In this document: one piece after another, positions 63,974-64,000 of the stretch | Layout: every line of letters starts with the position of its first letter | Numbering within the stretch: the first letter of the stretch is position 1 | Source of the DNA: Miscanthus floridulus | Lineage: Eukaryota; Streptophyta; Magnoliopsida; Poales; Poaceae | Assembly: GCF_019320115.1 (NCBI RefSeq) | Contig: NC_089581.1 | Span: 16,393,100-16,457,099 of the forward strand | Length of the DNA stretch: 64,000 nucleotides | Direction of reading: 5' to 3' | Notes under the pieces: generated by a model | What the model was told of the DNA's origin: nothing | Databases searched by the model: none | The model's input: the letters and a program-made list of their open reading frames with translations, nothing else | Position numbers and translations under genes: made by a program

Positions 63974-64000
63974 CTTGACGAGAAGGCAACGATGGCGATC

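Larger units (their letters stand above)
60794..64000 (-). mobile_element. Ty1/Copia retrotransposon, runs off the window
   Basis: On the minus strand: GAG-pre-integrase, integrase core, reverse transcriptase, RNase H, polypurine tract AGGGGGAGAA (61029-61038), and a 235-bp 3' LTR. The LTR begins 63 bp after the kinase stop codon. The 5' half lies outside the window, so completeness and duplication cannot be judged. Confidence 0.92.

Overview
The window is nuclear DNA of a flowering plant, almost certainly a grass. Five spliced host genes with GT-AG introns carry grass-like coding sequence, and between and inside them lie transposable-element families typical of grass genomes: Tat-lineage Ty3 elements, an L1-type LINE, RTE, a MuDR-like MULE, hAT, a Tourist-like MITE and short-LTR Copia. 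A panicoid grass is the best guess, from general resemblance only. There is no bacterial or organellar signature, no CRISPR array and no rRNA gene.

Layout. 1-1786 (+): the 3' exons of a TTC4/CNS1-type HSP90 co-chaperone gene, containing a textbook U12-type AT-AC intron. 2656-3396 (+): a universal stress protein gene that looks broken, with no ATG and two frameshifts. 3793-6189 (-): a complete three-exon DCL (defective chloroplasts and leaves) gene with site II promoter motifs. 7561-49009 (-): a complete three-exon EEF1AKMT1/EFM5-type protein-lysine methyltransferase gene whose second intron is about 40.6 kb and is packed with nested transposons. 49699-60730 (+): a complete 16-exon Tousled-like kinase gene (679 codons), head to head with the methyltransferase across a 0.7 kb shared promoter region. 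60794-64000 (-): a decayed Ty1/Copia element lying directly behind the kinase stop codon and running off the window.

The giant intron reads like a set of nested boxes. A solo LTR comes first. Then a small hAT (8340-36165) contains a Tourist-like MITE and a MuDR-like MULE (9416-36142). The MULE contains a Tat-lineage LTR element, Tat-1 (11108-32709), and the 3' LTR of Tat-1 contains a second Tat element, Tat-2 (23808-31892). Further along, an L1 LINE (36303-48278) contains a gag-protease-only LTR element (37548-42379). Boundaries were fixed by target-site duplications: 5 bp for LTR elements, 8-9 bp for DNA transposons and 16 bp for the LINE. The kinase introns hold a second hAT, three SINE-type insertions and nested RTE fragments.

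Main points of interest: (i) the 40 kb intron, in which every LTR element and the LINE with coding capacity lies antisense to the host gene; (ii) a MULE with a convergent second gene that appears to encode a GRF zinc finger plus a C-terminal membrane helix; (iii) antisense ORFs with their own TATA boxes downstream of pol in Tat-1; (iv) a gag-protease LTR element without reverse transcriptase or integrase; (v) the AT-AC intron. All coordinates, splice sites and repeat boundaries were read by eye. No database search or alignment program was run.
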